Of a stretch of 64,000 nucleotides of DNA, positions 33,780 to 44,932 are shown one piece after another; position 1 is the first letter of the stretch; each line of letters starts with the position of its first letter. The position numbers and the translations under genes are program-made. A model generated the notes under the pieces. That model saw only the letters and a program-made list of their open reading frames with translations. It made no database searches and was not told the origin of the DNA. Source of the stretch: Eutreptiella sp. 'Long Island Sound 2002' (taxonomy: Eukaryota > Euglenozoa > Euglenophyceae > Eutreptiales > Eutreptiaceae). The stretch is taken from contig OZ038380.1 of NCBI GenBank assembly GCA_964036045.1, positions 65,518,591 through 65,582,590 on the forward strand. Direction: 5' to 3'.

Positions 33780-33999
33780 ACGTGTTTGGACCCTTGCCGT
33801 GACAATCGCTCGAAGCACAGTGAGCAGCCAGCGAGACAGCAAGCCAAACCCCAATGCACAGGGTTAAAGGGAGTAACAAGGTAGGTGCATTGAAGATTCG
33901 CTCAGCAGGGTCGCCCTGAACGCCTACCCTGGTTGGCTGCCCAAGGCAACCAATTTTGCGAACTCTGGCGTCCTGACTGCACATGGCCACCCTGCCGCG

Positions 34000-34132
34000 C
34001 CGGGACGCCAGGGAATCTGAGGGGACCAGATTGCATAGGGCCTTCGGAAAATTTGTACTCGAAGCGTACAGGGCTGCCCGCTTCATCCCTGCCCTTGTGT
34101 TGCCCAAGCAAGGGGTGAATTTTGGACTTTTT
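34000..34132 (+). repeat. Dispersed repeat R2, copy 1
   Basis: Alignable with 62170-62295: both hold GCCGGGAC, GTACTCGAAG, AGGG and then GGGGT-AATTTTGGA followed by a T run. Similarity is moderate. It lies shortly before a Pro-rich open stretch, as the other copy does. Confidence 0.5.
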
Positions 34133-34300
34133 GTAGGGCAAGGCCCAGACACGGCCACCCAAGACTACGACCACCTCACAGGGGAGTACATGCCGGGCAT
34201 CCAGCGATGCTTCTTTGGAACCCTCGACTGCCTCCAGCAGTCGAATCTACATGTCCTGGAGCTATAGTGGACCTCCCCCGGGTAACTGACGAACCCGCGC

Positions 34301-34782
34301 ATGCAAGACAACTCCCCGACGCCACCACACACCACACATGACACAACCCACGGCACCAGCACCCGTACACACACAGCACCAGCCCCCGCCGTCCGGGACC
34401 CCTGGCCGTCCCCTACGTCCGTCCACTTCACCTCGGGATCCACCTGGGACCCCCCGCCGTCCCCCATGTCCGTCTCCTCCGCCTCCAATTCAACAACCTC
34501 CGCCACCACATCCAAGTCTTTTGCTCTGTGGCTCCCAGCTATCCGGGCATCCACGTCTTCAACCTCTGCCACCACAGCCTCACTCAGCACACCACCCCCC
34601 AAACCGCGTGCAACGACATCCATGCAGACCCCCAAACCTGTCCCCGCCGCCGGCGCCCCCGCCACAGACAAGGCTTCCGCAACCCCAGGACCTGCTACCG
34701 GCAAAGCAGGGTGGCACCGCAGCCCCGCGAAGCTCGCATCCGCAGCTCCACCAAAATTTCCTACCCGCCGCCACGCCGCAAC
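34301..34782 (+). pseudogene. Pro/Ser/Thr-rich open stretch cut by E4
   Basis: Two overlapping frames (from 34301 and 34338) are open and rich in Pro, Ser, Thr and Ala. The region is strongly C-rich on the + strand. It stops being its own sequence at 34783, where the E4 LTR begins. No domain is recognised. It could be the Pro-rich N-terminus of a gag-like protein or low-complexity non-coding DNA. The R2 repeat upstream and a Pro/Gln-rich stretch in a similar position near 63150-63240 favour the first idea weakly. Confidence 0.3.
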
Positions 34783-34971
34783 TGAATCCGGTTCGAACCC
34801 CTGTGGCCATCTTGGGGTCACTTGGGGTGTGTATCTATGTGCCGGCAAGCCGCCATTGGCTGATATCATACTCTCCCATCCACCTGACCTAACCTGATGT
34901 GATAGTGTGATAGGTTTGGCCATTCCGGCTATGAGCGGCCATATTCAGTACCGCTGCGCCGCCAGCGGAGA

Positions 34972-34980
34972 TTTATATAT
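34972..34980 (+). promoter_or_regulatory. TATA-like sequence in E4 5-prime LTR
   Basis: TTTATATAT lies about 190 bp into the LTR. Equivalent AT-rich words occur at the same position in the other family-A LTRs. A promoter role is inferred only from position. Confidence 0.3.
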
Positions 34981-35227
34981 CGGAATATCAGGAATCAACA
35001 GCGTTTTTTTATCATAATGTTTCCGTAATTTTTGAGCCTTCCGTTCTGATTGTCAATGTATCGGCGACTGTCAGTTGGCTCGCGATTTTGCGGTAACCGA
35101 TTGGTTAACTGTTATTTCCAGATATTTTGGCGGAAACTCCGATGAAGGGTCAGATTTCATCTGTAAAGGGTTCGTTGCTTCAGCAATTTTCTAAATAAGC
35201 ACTCGAAATTTTAATCTGAATTTTTCG

Positions 35228-35261
35228 CGATGTCGAAATCGGATTTTCAACTTCGACATCG
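35228..35261 (+). repeat. Conserved LTR hairpin, E4 5-prime copy
   Basis: Sense orientation CGATGTCGAA ... TTCGACATCG, with a one-base change in the distal stem next to the loop (TCAAC for TCGAC). Confidence 0.85.
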
Positions 35262-36874
35262 CCGCACTTGATTTGGTCTTTGTCGAGTGGTCATACTCCT
35301 TTCCCTATGCCCGCATCAGGTTTCCCTTATACTTGCCACCCATTTGACTTGGAGATATAAGGGAAACAAAGGTGAATCGTGGGACCACTTTGAAGGGTCA
35401 TATCTACGCGCGAGTGTGAGGAAAGAAAATAAAGAAGGTTCCGTTGCAAGCGCCTTGGTCTCAACTTATCCTTGGTAGGGTCTAACACCTTAGGTCGTCA
35501 TACACACTCGTTGTATCATAGGATCATGGTCAACATGGTAGAAACTTGATTAGAGCTTGTTGATCATGTGTCTGGACTTAATATTATGACTTCTGAGTGT
35601 AGTGCATGAGTCTTGCGGTTGCATAGCATCTTTCCTTAGGTTCCCACGTCCATTTAACCCAAAGTTATGACCATGGAGGGGCATGGCATACCATGGTGGG
35701 AGCCTATTTTAAGGGCTATGTGTGATATTGGTAGTATATGCCTTGATATGCTCACGCCCATGTTATATATCTTCGTGTGGCCGAAGAGATGGTGAGCCAC
35801 ACGTGACAAGGGCCTTGCCCATGTCCCAATTGTGGAATTCAAAGCGCTAGACTAAGTCTACCGCGTATGTATTGCTTATGGTATGTTTGGCAAAGAGATC
35901 CATGAGTGCACTCCCATTTTCATGGGGCATGTAGATATGGGTGGCGAAGGTATCTCGATGCGCCAGATTGGGGATCCAAGTGGGGGAATTGTTGGTAAAT
36001 GGTTTCAATCATTTGTGTATTGAACCATGAGCGGATATCATGGGTGAGCATAGAGATATACTATCATGACAACTTTGTATTTGGACATATTTTCATGTTT
36101 TTGACCTCAATTTTTGCTCATTTTCGTATTTCATGTGCTCAACTGGTCGGCTGACAGTAAAGTGCCCAGAGACCCGTGAACTATGGTATGTTGCTTATAT
36201 GTTGGCATATGCTTCGGTGTTGTACCTCACTATATGCCGGATCACATGGTCACTTTGGCGTGGCACACGAGGCCTCACAAAATTAGGTCTCAAACTCATG
36301 AGCTGACTTGTGAAGCATACCATGTACATAACGAGAGAGGTATCGGGACCAATGATGGGATATTCTCGAGCATGGACTTTTGGTTTATATGACCCTTGTA
36401 AATTAGTTTCCGGTTTGACACGTGCATGGAGCATTTGGATATTTGCCGTATGCATTTTTGAGTATATAATTGACGTTTGCGCATAATGGTGTGATTTGCC
36501 TGATTTTGCCATGTTGTGAGGTCATCATCATGGGGCAGTTCTCCAATCCCATTCGACTCCAAGTCCAACCAAGGTTATGTCAGAGTAGGGCATGGTCCTG
36601 AGTGCCACTCTAGGCCATGACACGCCACCGCCCAAATTGGGCTAGGATTTAGAGGCTTGGGAGTGAACACACTTTTGGGGTTTAGGTAGCGACTTTTGAC
36701 ACATGGCATTTAGCCATCTCACCTGACCTGGTTCAGGGCAATATGTTGGTGAGTCAAGGGAATGAGGGGTTCATGGCGGTGAATGTGTATGTTTACCTCT
36801 TTCCCCAACTTTGCATTATTTGTGTTCATATGCCATTTTCAGGGCTTTCCTCTTTGGTGCTATCCTTGTACATG

Positions 36875-37256
36875 GGACTTGGGCCCCTATGAGCCCTGCC
36901 CAAGTACGCCCCGGGTGCGTATCGTGGACTCGATGGACACCACGCCGGAGATTGGAGCCAGAGAAGGGCCGAGGCGCTCAAGAGCATGGCGAACTCCGGA
37001 AGTTGAAGCCCGAAGAGAAGTACGTCATTCGGGAAGAGGAGGACGTGACATTAGGGACCTGGTCTCCATGTGTGAGCGTCGCTGCCGAAAGGCATGCAAC
37101 CTCCGCTCCGCCGCGGAGGACTCTGACGAGGCCTGCCATTCAGGCAGCAGTGGAGGACGGGCCCGGCGCTATCTGAAGCGCGGGTCACCCAAGCCCGCGA
37201 CAGGGGACGCCAGGGCTATGGATACGGACCCTAGCCCCGTCGATCTGTGGGACTCC
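36875..37256 (+). pseudogene. E4 gag, N-terminal fragment
   Basis: The frame reads LVSMCERRCRKACNLRSAAE through TDPSPVDLWDS and stops at the E3 junction. The ATG used by E2 and E3 (MEDLVS) is ATTAGG here, so the start codon is lost. The coding frame continues at 50282: removing E3 and one copy of CTCC joins DLWDSE to HSEGYRTA in frame. This was a coherent gag before E3 landed. Confidence 0.85.
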
Positions 37257-39616
37257 TAAAGAAGGTCCCTACCAGGACCGGCCCCCGCTGTGCCCCTTCC
37301 GCCTGTTACCCCTGCTTTTTTACTCCGGATCAGTGATTGCATTCCTCAAAATCCAAAGGGTCCAAAGTCCAAAAATATAGAAAATAAAATCCTCCTTCAA
37401 CCCTGAAACAGCAACCAGATCCCACAAATACAGCAATAGCTCAATCCACAATCCAATCCAAATGGCGGGCTTTCGTTCAGCACATCGATGGTCTCACGAC
37501 GGCGGGCATGTACAAGAATTGCACAAAGGAAGAAAGCCCTGAAATTGGCTTATGAACACAAATAAAGCAAAGTTGGGGAAAGAGGTAAACATACACATTC
37601 ACAGCCATAAACCCCTCATTCCCTGGACTCAAGACCTTCCCTTGACTCACCAACATATTGCCCTGAACCAGGTCAAATGAGATGGCTGAATGCCATGTGT
37701 CACAAGTCACTACAAAAACCCCAAAAATGTGTTCACTTCCAACCCTGTAAGTCCTAGCCCAACAGGGGGGGTGGCGTGTCATGGCCTAGGGTGGCACTCA
37801 GGACCATGCCCTACCCCGACATAACCTTGGTTGGACTTGGGGTCGAATCGGCCTCGAGATATGCCCCATGAGTGTGAACTCATAACATGCCAACAAACTG
37901 CCAATTCACACCATATTGGCCATATATCAAATATATGCTCAAAATTGAGGTTACCACTTATCCGAAAGCTCAAAGCATGCATGGAATCGAAGTCTAGTAT
38001 TCATGGAGGATGGAGACCAAAGCACAATGTCCATGTACATCCCCATTTTACCCTCGAAACTTCTTCGGATATGGGCGCCACGCACTGCCCAAGTCAGCCC
38101 ATGATCTTGAGACCAATTCATGTAATCCTTCGTGCGCCAAGCCAAATGGAGTACGCGATCCGGCATATGGTGGTGTTCAACTCCAAAGCATATGCCAACA
38201 TATAAACAACATACCATGGTTCGACTCTCCACAAGCTTCTTGCTGTTCGCCGACCAGTTAAGTACACAAAACGCAAAAATGAGCAAAAATTGAGGTCAAA
38301 AACATGAACATATGACCAAATACAAACTTGTCATGATAGTATATCTCTATGCTCACCCATGATATCCGCTCATGGTTCAATACACAAATGATTGGAACCA
38401 TTTGCGAGGAATTTCCCCACTTGGATCCCAAATCGAGCGCATGGAGATACCTTCGCCAATCATATCTACATGCCCCATGAAAATGGGACTGCACTCATGG
38501 ATCTCTTTCCCAAACATACCATGAGCAATACATATGCGGTAGACTTAGTCTAGCGCTTTGAATTCCACAATTGGGACATGGGCAAAACCCTTGTCACGTA
38601 TGGCTCTCCATCTCTTCGGCCACACGAAGATATATAACATGGGCGTGAGCATATCAAGACATATACCATGCATATAAAACATACCCTCAAAAGTGGCTCC
38701 CACCATGATATGCCATGTCCCTCCATGGACATAACTTCACGTTCAAAATGCGTAGGAACCCAAAAAAAATATCTATGCAACCCCAACACTCATGCGGTAC
38801 ACTCGAAAGTTGCATTAAAATATTCGGTTGCACGGTCCAAGAGTTATATATCACTTTCTACCCTCTTGACCATTATCCCTTGCAACACCGGGCATGTGTA
38901 CGCACCAAATGCGTTTGATGCTTCCCAAATTACGTCGAGACCAAGGCGCCTGCAACGGAACCCTCATTCTTCTCTTTCCTCACACTCGCTCGTAGATATG
39001 GCCCTTCAAGGTGGTCCCACGATTCACTTTTGTTTCCCTTATATCTCCAAGTCAAATGGGTGGCAAGTATAAGGGAAACCTGATTCGGGCATAGGGAAAA
39101 GAGTATGACCACTCGAAGAAGACCAAATCAAGTGCGGCGATGTCGAAGTCGAAAATCCGATTTCGACATCGCGAAAAATTCAGATTAAAATTTCGAGTGC
39201 TTATTTAGAAAATTGCGGAAGCAACGAACCCTTTACTGATGAAATCTGACCCTTCATCGGGGTTTCCGCCAAAATATCTGGAAATAACAGTTAACCAATC
39301 GGTTACCGCAAAATCACGATCCAACTGACAGTCGCCGATACATTGACCATCAGAACGAAAGGCTGAAAAATTACGGAAACATTATGATAATAAAACCCTG
39401 TTGATTCCTGATATTCTGATATATAGATCTCCGCTGCGGGCGCCTCGGTACTGAATATGGCCGCTCATAGCCGGAATGGCCATACCTATCACACTATCAC
39501 ATCGGGTTAGGTCAGTCGGATGGGAGAGTATGATATCAGCCATTCGCGGCTTGCCGGCACATAGATACACACCCCAAGTGACCCCAAGATGGCCACAGGG
39601 GTCCGAACCGGCTTCA
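37257..39616 (-). repeat. E3 3-prime LTR (2360 bp)
   Basis: Collinear with 47921-50281 with few differences. It carries the conserved hairpin at 39138-39171. The left flank is E4 gag ending CTCC. Confidence 0.92.
39138..39171 (-). repeat. Conserved LTR hairpin, E3 left copy
   Basis: Same 34-bp inverted repeat, both 10-bp arms perfect. Confidence 0.85.
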
Positions 39617-39627
39617 CCCCCCTTCTC
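39617..39627 (-). promoter_or_regulatory. E3 polypurine tract
   Basis: GAGAAGGGGGG on the - strand, directly before the LTR start TGAAGCC. Confidence 0.8.
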
Positions 39628-40009
39628 AGAGCGTTGTTACCGCTCGGAAGTCATTGAAGAGAGGACGTGAGGACCCCAATGGGCTCCAACTCCCCCCTCC
39701 ATGTCCCAAGGACACATGGAGGCCCCACACACGTCGTAGGCCTCCCCCATGCCCCAAGGGAGGGGTGAGGACACTGATAATCGGTGCCCTACGCCATATC
39801 CGGTCTCTTCTTGATCTACAACATGGACCAAGGGGATCAAAGATAGAGAAACGTCGTCAGTCGACCTAAATAAGTATACCACAATGAAATATATATGTGG
39901 AGATCGAGTGAAGGGGGTATATGGCCAATCAAGGCCGAAAAATCCCTGGATGAACGCCCTCACCCGTCTCCTCAATCACAGAAACAAACAAAATGCCAAA
40001 GGGGATCCA
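39628..40009 (-). other. E3 untranslated region between pol and PPT
   Basis: About 380 bases homologous to 57937-58319 of E4. No gene is seen. Confidence 0.6.
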
Positions 40010-41520
40010 TTACGGTGCTACAGCAGCAAGCAAATGGACCAACACGTCCTTGACATCCAAGGAAATATTCTTTTTCTTCAGGTAGTCCATCCAGACCGTG
40101 GTGTACCTCGGCACAAAACTGCTCGGAGGCTCCCACGAATCCCTGGATGCGGCGAATCCCTTCCAACGGACTTTATAAAGCCTACCCACAGGCGTCCCCG
40201 GGTCGGGCTTGTCCGCCAGGATCTTCTCAGCGGTGAAGTCGTCGTCCTCACCCTCGTCGTCCGAGTCCACATCGCCGGCCGTGAACTCGAAGGTGACGGG
40301 ACGTCCGCTGGGGTCTGGTGCTCGGGGACGAAGCTGGGTATGGTCGCGGTCCAGGATCTTATTATCCCCCACACGCACGATTACCCCCGGCACATACCAA
40401 GATGCCTGCTGATGCCTGGACAGGACATCCTTGTGATGCCGCTCCACCCACACGGTGTCTTGGAAAGCATACTTCTGGACTTTCCCCTGCTTGAAGTACT
40501 TGGCCCTCTTGTCATGCTCGTCCTGTAGTGCCTTGCACACCTTGGCCGCCGTGTCGTCCGCCTCAGCCATCATGGCGTTCGCTTCTCGGGCCACTTTGCC
40601 ATGGTTCAACCACGGGAGAGTGCGTGACACTCGATCCCGTAGGAACAGGATGCGATGGGGCGACAGTCCAGTGGGCCCCGGAAGGTCGTGATACGCTTGG
40701 AGTACCCTCCACAGCGAATTGTACCAATTCCGGCCCGGTTCGTCAATGTGCACCTGTCGGAACTTCTTGCACATCGTCTTGAACCACGTCCCCACGAATT
40801 GACTGCCCCGATCGCTGCGGATGACAGCCGGGACATCAAATATTGTCAGCCGATGCCTGATCATGGCATTAGCGACGGTCTTGGCCTGCAGCCCCACTCC
40901 ATGCTTGTCCTTCTTGTCCTTCTTGTTGGACTTCTTGCCAGGGACCGCCACGATATACCCACTGTGCCTGTCCACCGCCAGGATGACACAGTCGTAGGTC
41001 TCTCCTTCCACGGTGACCTCAGGCATGGCGAATACATCCATGGCCACGGACCGCATAGGGGCCTGCGGTATAGCCGTGTACACCGGGTTGCCCGCTGTGG
41101 AGTGGTTAAGGCTCTTTGTGGCCCGACACACGGCACAGTCGCTGCAGTACCTATCCAGGATGGCGTAGTACCCCAGAGGGAACTTGAAACGCCACTCCAG
41201 GTCCTGCTGCATCTTGTCTCGGCCAGGGTGCATGAGCTGGGCGTTGTGCCAATGATCAATGAGCTCCTCCACTCGGTTCTCGGGCACCAGCAGCTTGTCC
41301 TTGAGGAACAACTTGTCCCCATCCTCGGTCAAGCCCTCAGGCCACTCGTCGTCCGATGGGGCGCTCACGGCATTCCAGTACTTGCTCCAGTGCTCGGATG
41401 CCGCGTAGTCATCCGACCAGTCCTCTGTGAGTACCGACCTGACTAGCTCTACAGGGGCCACCATCCATTGCTCGAGGGTTTCCTCTCGAATAGCTTGGAC
41501 GCGGGCACCCCGGAACTTGG
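40010..41520 (-). pseudogene. E3 integrase and chromodomain (catalytic Glu deleted)
   Basis: A 484-codon stretch (41464-40010) has the zinc site (HNAQLMH, CSDCAVC), the first Asp in SVAMDVFAM and the second in RSDRGSQFVG. It then goes straight from FKTMCK to KFRQVHIDE. E4 has 29 more residues there, including SNGRAEVAGRQ with the catalytic Glu, so this copy has an 87-bp in-frame deletion and cannot catalyse strand transfer. A second 30-bp deletion removes KVGQDVYAVR. The chromodomain (RLYKVRWKGFAASRDSWEP) follows an acidic stretch and the frame ends at TAA. It is out of frame with RNase H because of a 5-bp loss near 41518. Confidence 0.9.
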
Positions 41521-43568
41521 TCCGTACGGTTTGCCATCACCACAAAGCACTTGACCCCCTCTTGCTCCATGGCCTTCTCCATCTCGATGATGCGCTTGGC
41601 CTCCTCAGGCTCCTCAGCGGCACCATGGCTGGATATGTCCATCCACGCCTTGCCCGCGGGGTAGGCCAAGCGACTGAGGCAATCTGCCACAGTTTTGTCC
41701 TTCCCCGGGACGTACACGACGCTGAGGTCGAACTTGGCGAACGTCTCGTGCCATCGGGCCCTCCTAGCCGCTGGTCCTGAGGGGGTGTCGACATGCTCCT
41801 TGTGCCAGCTCTGTAGGGACTGGTGGTTTGTGCGAACCACCACCGGCTGCAGTCCGATGTGGCCAGACCACTTCCTGAGCGCACATACAATGGCGTATAT
41901 CTCCTTCTCCCTCGCGGTCCATGTTCGGCGTTGGCCCTCGGCCAAGATCCTGCACCAAAACGCCACGGGAACATGAGTTCCGTCGTCCCGGACTTGCTCG
42001 AGGACTGCCCCCACGGCATAGTCCGAGGCGTCTGTCCGTAGCACAAATCCCTTGTCCGGGTCCACCAGGAACAGCCCGAACTGCCCCAGGAGTCGCTCCT
42101 TCAGGCGGTTGAACGCATCCTCAGCCTCAGGGGTCCAGACAAGCTTCTTCTTGCTCCCCTTCCGGCCATCGAACTTGCCCACCTGCAACATCTTGTGCAG
42201 CGGCCCCGACAGTTCTGCATACATCCGGACATAGCCCGAATAGTAATTGCAGAACCCCATGAAGGATCGGAGTTCGCTAATGGTCTGGGGCTTCTCCCAG
42301 TGGTGCAGGGACGCCAGTTTCCCAGGCATGGGACGGCGTTGCCCGTGACCAACCACGTGACCCGCGAACTCCACTTCCTTCACGAAGAGTGAGGCTTTGG
42401 TGGGCTTGCACACCATGTTGTGCTTGTCCAGCTCGCTGAGCACTCGGCGCAGATCCTTCTCATGCGCTTCGATGAGCTCGTCCTCGGTCATGTTCTCCGT
42501 GGCGGATCCAATGATGATGTCATCCACGAAGGGGTCGGCACAGTCCCGGACAGAACCGAGTAGGTCCTCCATCATGCGCTGGAAGGCGGCGTTGCCATTC
42601 TTGGCGCCCATAGGCACCACTTTCCACTGCATGGGCCCCAGGGGCGTCGACATCGCTGTGCAGGGCCTGGAGTCCGGGTGTAGCGGCATCTGGTGATAAC
42701 CGTGTTTCAGGTCTAACACCGTGAAAATCCGCTTTTTCTGTTGCTTTTGGAGGATGGAGTTGATCAGGGGAAGCGAGTACGAGTCGTGCGCGGTCTGCTC
42801 GTTCAAACCTCTGTAATCAACCACCAACCTCCACTCGCCCTTCTCCTTCTTGGGCACGATGAAGGCTGGGCTGGCCCACTCACTGTCGGAGGGTTCGATC
42901 CATCCCCGCTCAATGAACTCGGCCAACAGCTTCTTCATGGCCTCGGCCCGGTCGCCCTGAAGTTGGTACTCCCGATGACGATAGATCTTGGGGTTCGGCT
43001 TCAGCTTGATCCTCGCTGTGCCAAACCTCCCACGATCTGGAGGGTTCTTGTTGGCGACGCCACTGAATAGCCGCGGATAGGCTTTGATCAGCCTCTCCTT
43101 CAGCTCGGCGACCTTCGGGTTCTCCTGGGCCTCTTCAGCCGCTTGCTTCGGTATCGATACAACCGACCGCACTGCGGTAGAGGCCTCTTCCGGGTCCGAA
43201 TCAGACTTGTACTTCTCCAATATGCCGTTTTCATCGTCGTGGGTCGCGATTCCCACCGATAATCTTCGAAAATTTGCGGCCTCGGGCTGGTGTTCGTCGC
43301 TACCGGTTCCCAGTCTTGGAAAAGCCCACGTTGGTGGGTCCGACCCAACCGGACCATCGTATTGGTCCGCGATGTGATCCATGACCCTCGCCACGAACTC
43401 ATCCTTCTCGTACTTGCCGGTGACCAACATCTTGTCATCCCACCAATGCGGAGATGTGACCATGGCCCGCCCATTCTTGGCTGCCACACGGTCGTGCATC
43501 CCCATCCGCATGTAGTTGACGACGTCGTCAATCTCGGCGTGGGACAGGACGTCAAACATGGGGCTCAA
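41521..43568 (-). pseudogene. E3 reverse transcriptase and RNase H
   Basis: A long open frame with the FAS-to-RT linker (HAEIDDVVNYMRMGMHDRV), the RT palm (GEWRLVVDYRGLN; IFTVLDLKHGYHQM), the catalytic box FVDDIIIGS, thumb, then RNase H (LRTDASDYAVGAVL; TAREKEIYAI). The RNase H Asp in CTDHQSL of E4 is Asn here (RTNHQSL). RT itself looks complete. A 5-bp deletion near 41518 throws the frame off before integrase. The upstream frame change lies in the C run near 43680. Confidence 0.9.
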
Positions 43569-44929
43569 ACATGACCTTCATGGGCACCGCTCCCACCCTA
43601 CGCATGAATGCTTCATCACCCGTGGGCTGGGCTTGCGCCCCATCCACCAGGAAAGCCTTGGTACCCCACGCTTGACCCGGGGGGGGGCAATGATACACCC
43701 TTGGCGTCGATGAACAGCTCCTCCTCTGGCCCGAATGACATCTCGTTCAGGGTGATGGAGTCCAGCGTCGACTTGAGACCCACCAGCGGACATGGGGTGG
43801 GTCCTATGCCGGTTATGACCAGGATCCCCTTCGCCCTATCCGCGATGATCTTCTCCACCGTACGTCTGGTATTGTCCAGGGAGCCATGCCAATACATGGG
43901 TCCCCACTCCTTCAAACCCCAATGCCGGTGCCAGGCTGAGTCTCCTCGATGCCAATGCTTCCTACACTTCCGCAGAAGTGGGACATCGCGGGAAGCGAAG
44001 ACGTCCGTCTCGGGCGCTTCGGCTCCCAGCGTCTGGATCATCCTGTCATACACCTGTGGCGCCACTCAATATTCCGTGAGCTGAACTCCACGGTCTCCTC
44101 TGGACTTGGCACCCACAGCTTGCACCGCTTCGACGATCCGATCCTCTTCCTCAGCATTCCATTGGGATGATCCGCATGCATAGTCCGTGGACAGCCATGT
44201 GAGGCATTCGTCATCCTCCCGGACCAGCGTTGCACGATGGGGAAGGGCTCCAATGGCATTTGCCACCATGAAGTCATACCCCATGATCATATCCCAATCG
44301 GTAATGTCGGCCACATAGAAGTTCCCGGATAGAGTGCTTCTCTTCGCCTGATCAGGGCGGTTCAAGCGCTCATGCTCCCAGAATTCCATACTGACAGTGG
44401 CCTCATGGGTACCACCAACCATAATCTCTCCTTTGGCGACCTTCAGGCGTACCGGTCTCCGGCTGGGCTGCAGGAATACCTCCTTGAACAACCCTCTCCG
44501 GACCAGGCTCACCTGGGCACCCGTATCCACTAACACATCCACCACCTTCTCCTCTCGTCCGCACCGTACTCGCACTTTCAAGTGCAACTGCCGCTCGTCA
44601 CCATGAAGTGTATGGACGACGCTCACGGCATGCAACTCTAGCACGTCCGGGTGCATCAGGACTTCAAGGATATGGTCACGGATGGTGTAGATCTTGGGTT
44701 GGTCCTGCCCGTCCACGGGGCTCTCCGTGGTCGCTCCTTCCTTCTTGCCACGTCCCGTACCCACATGTACTTCCCTTGGCAGGGCGCTCCAGGGGTTGGG
44801 AGTGGCGAAACTCAGCGGTTTTGGCTCTTCTGGAGCCTTCTTCGGCACCCGATGTGCCTTCGCTTTCTCTGGGATTCCACTGATTTTCGGAGGAGAGACC
44901 TTCGAGGTCCCAAACCCGTGGCGGCTCCT
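43569..44929 (-). pseudogene. E3 protease and FAS domain
   Basis: Pol opens directly after the gag amber codon, in the same frame. The protease has VVDVLVDTGAQVSLVRRG and DMIMGYDFMVANAIG. TGA at 44066-44068 replaces Gly in EYGMAPQ. The FAS domain (TDVFASRDVPLLRKCRKHWH, GPMYWHG, AKGILVITGIG) continues in frame to about 43680, where a run of nine C residues (sense strand) replaces a mixed CCCTCCCC-like stretch and shifts the frame. Protease would process Gag-Pol. The role of the FAS domain is unknown. Confidence 0.87.
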
Positions 44930-44932
44930 CTA
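44930..44932 (-). promoter_or_regulatory. In-frame UAG between E3 gag and pol
   Basis: The codons are GTC TAG AGG AGC CGC CAC. Both sides are open in the same frame, and the same arrangement is found at 52867-52869 in E4 and at 27123-27125 in E2. This suggests readthrough to make Gag-Pol. Confidence 0.6.

Larger units (their letters stand above)
34783..36874 (+). repeat. E4 5-prime LTR, 3-prime end deleted
   Basis: It begins TGAATCCGGTTCG (family consensus TGAAGCCGG) and follows the E2/E3 LTRs up to TTGTACATG. It then jumps to GGACTTGGGCCCC, which in E2 and E3 lies in the leader past the PBS. About 230 bp of LTR and the PBS are therefore gone. A TATA-like TTTATATAT lies at 34972-34980. Confidence 0.88.
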
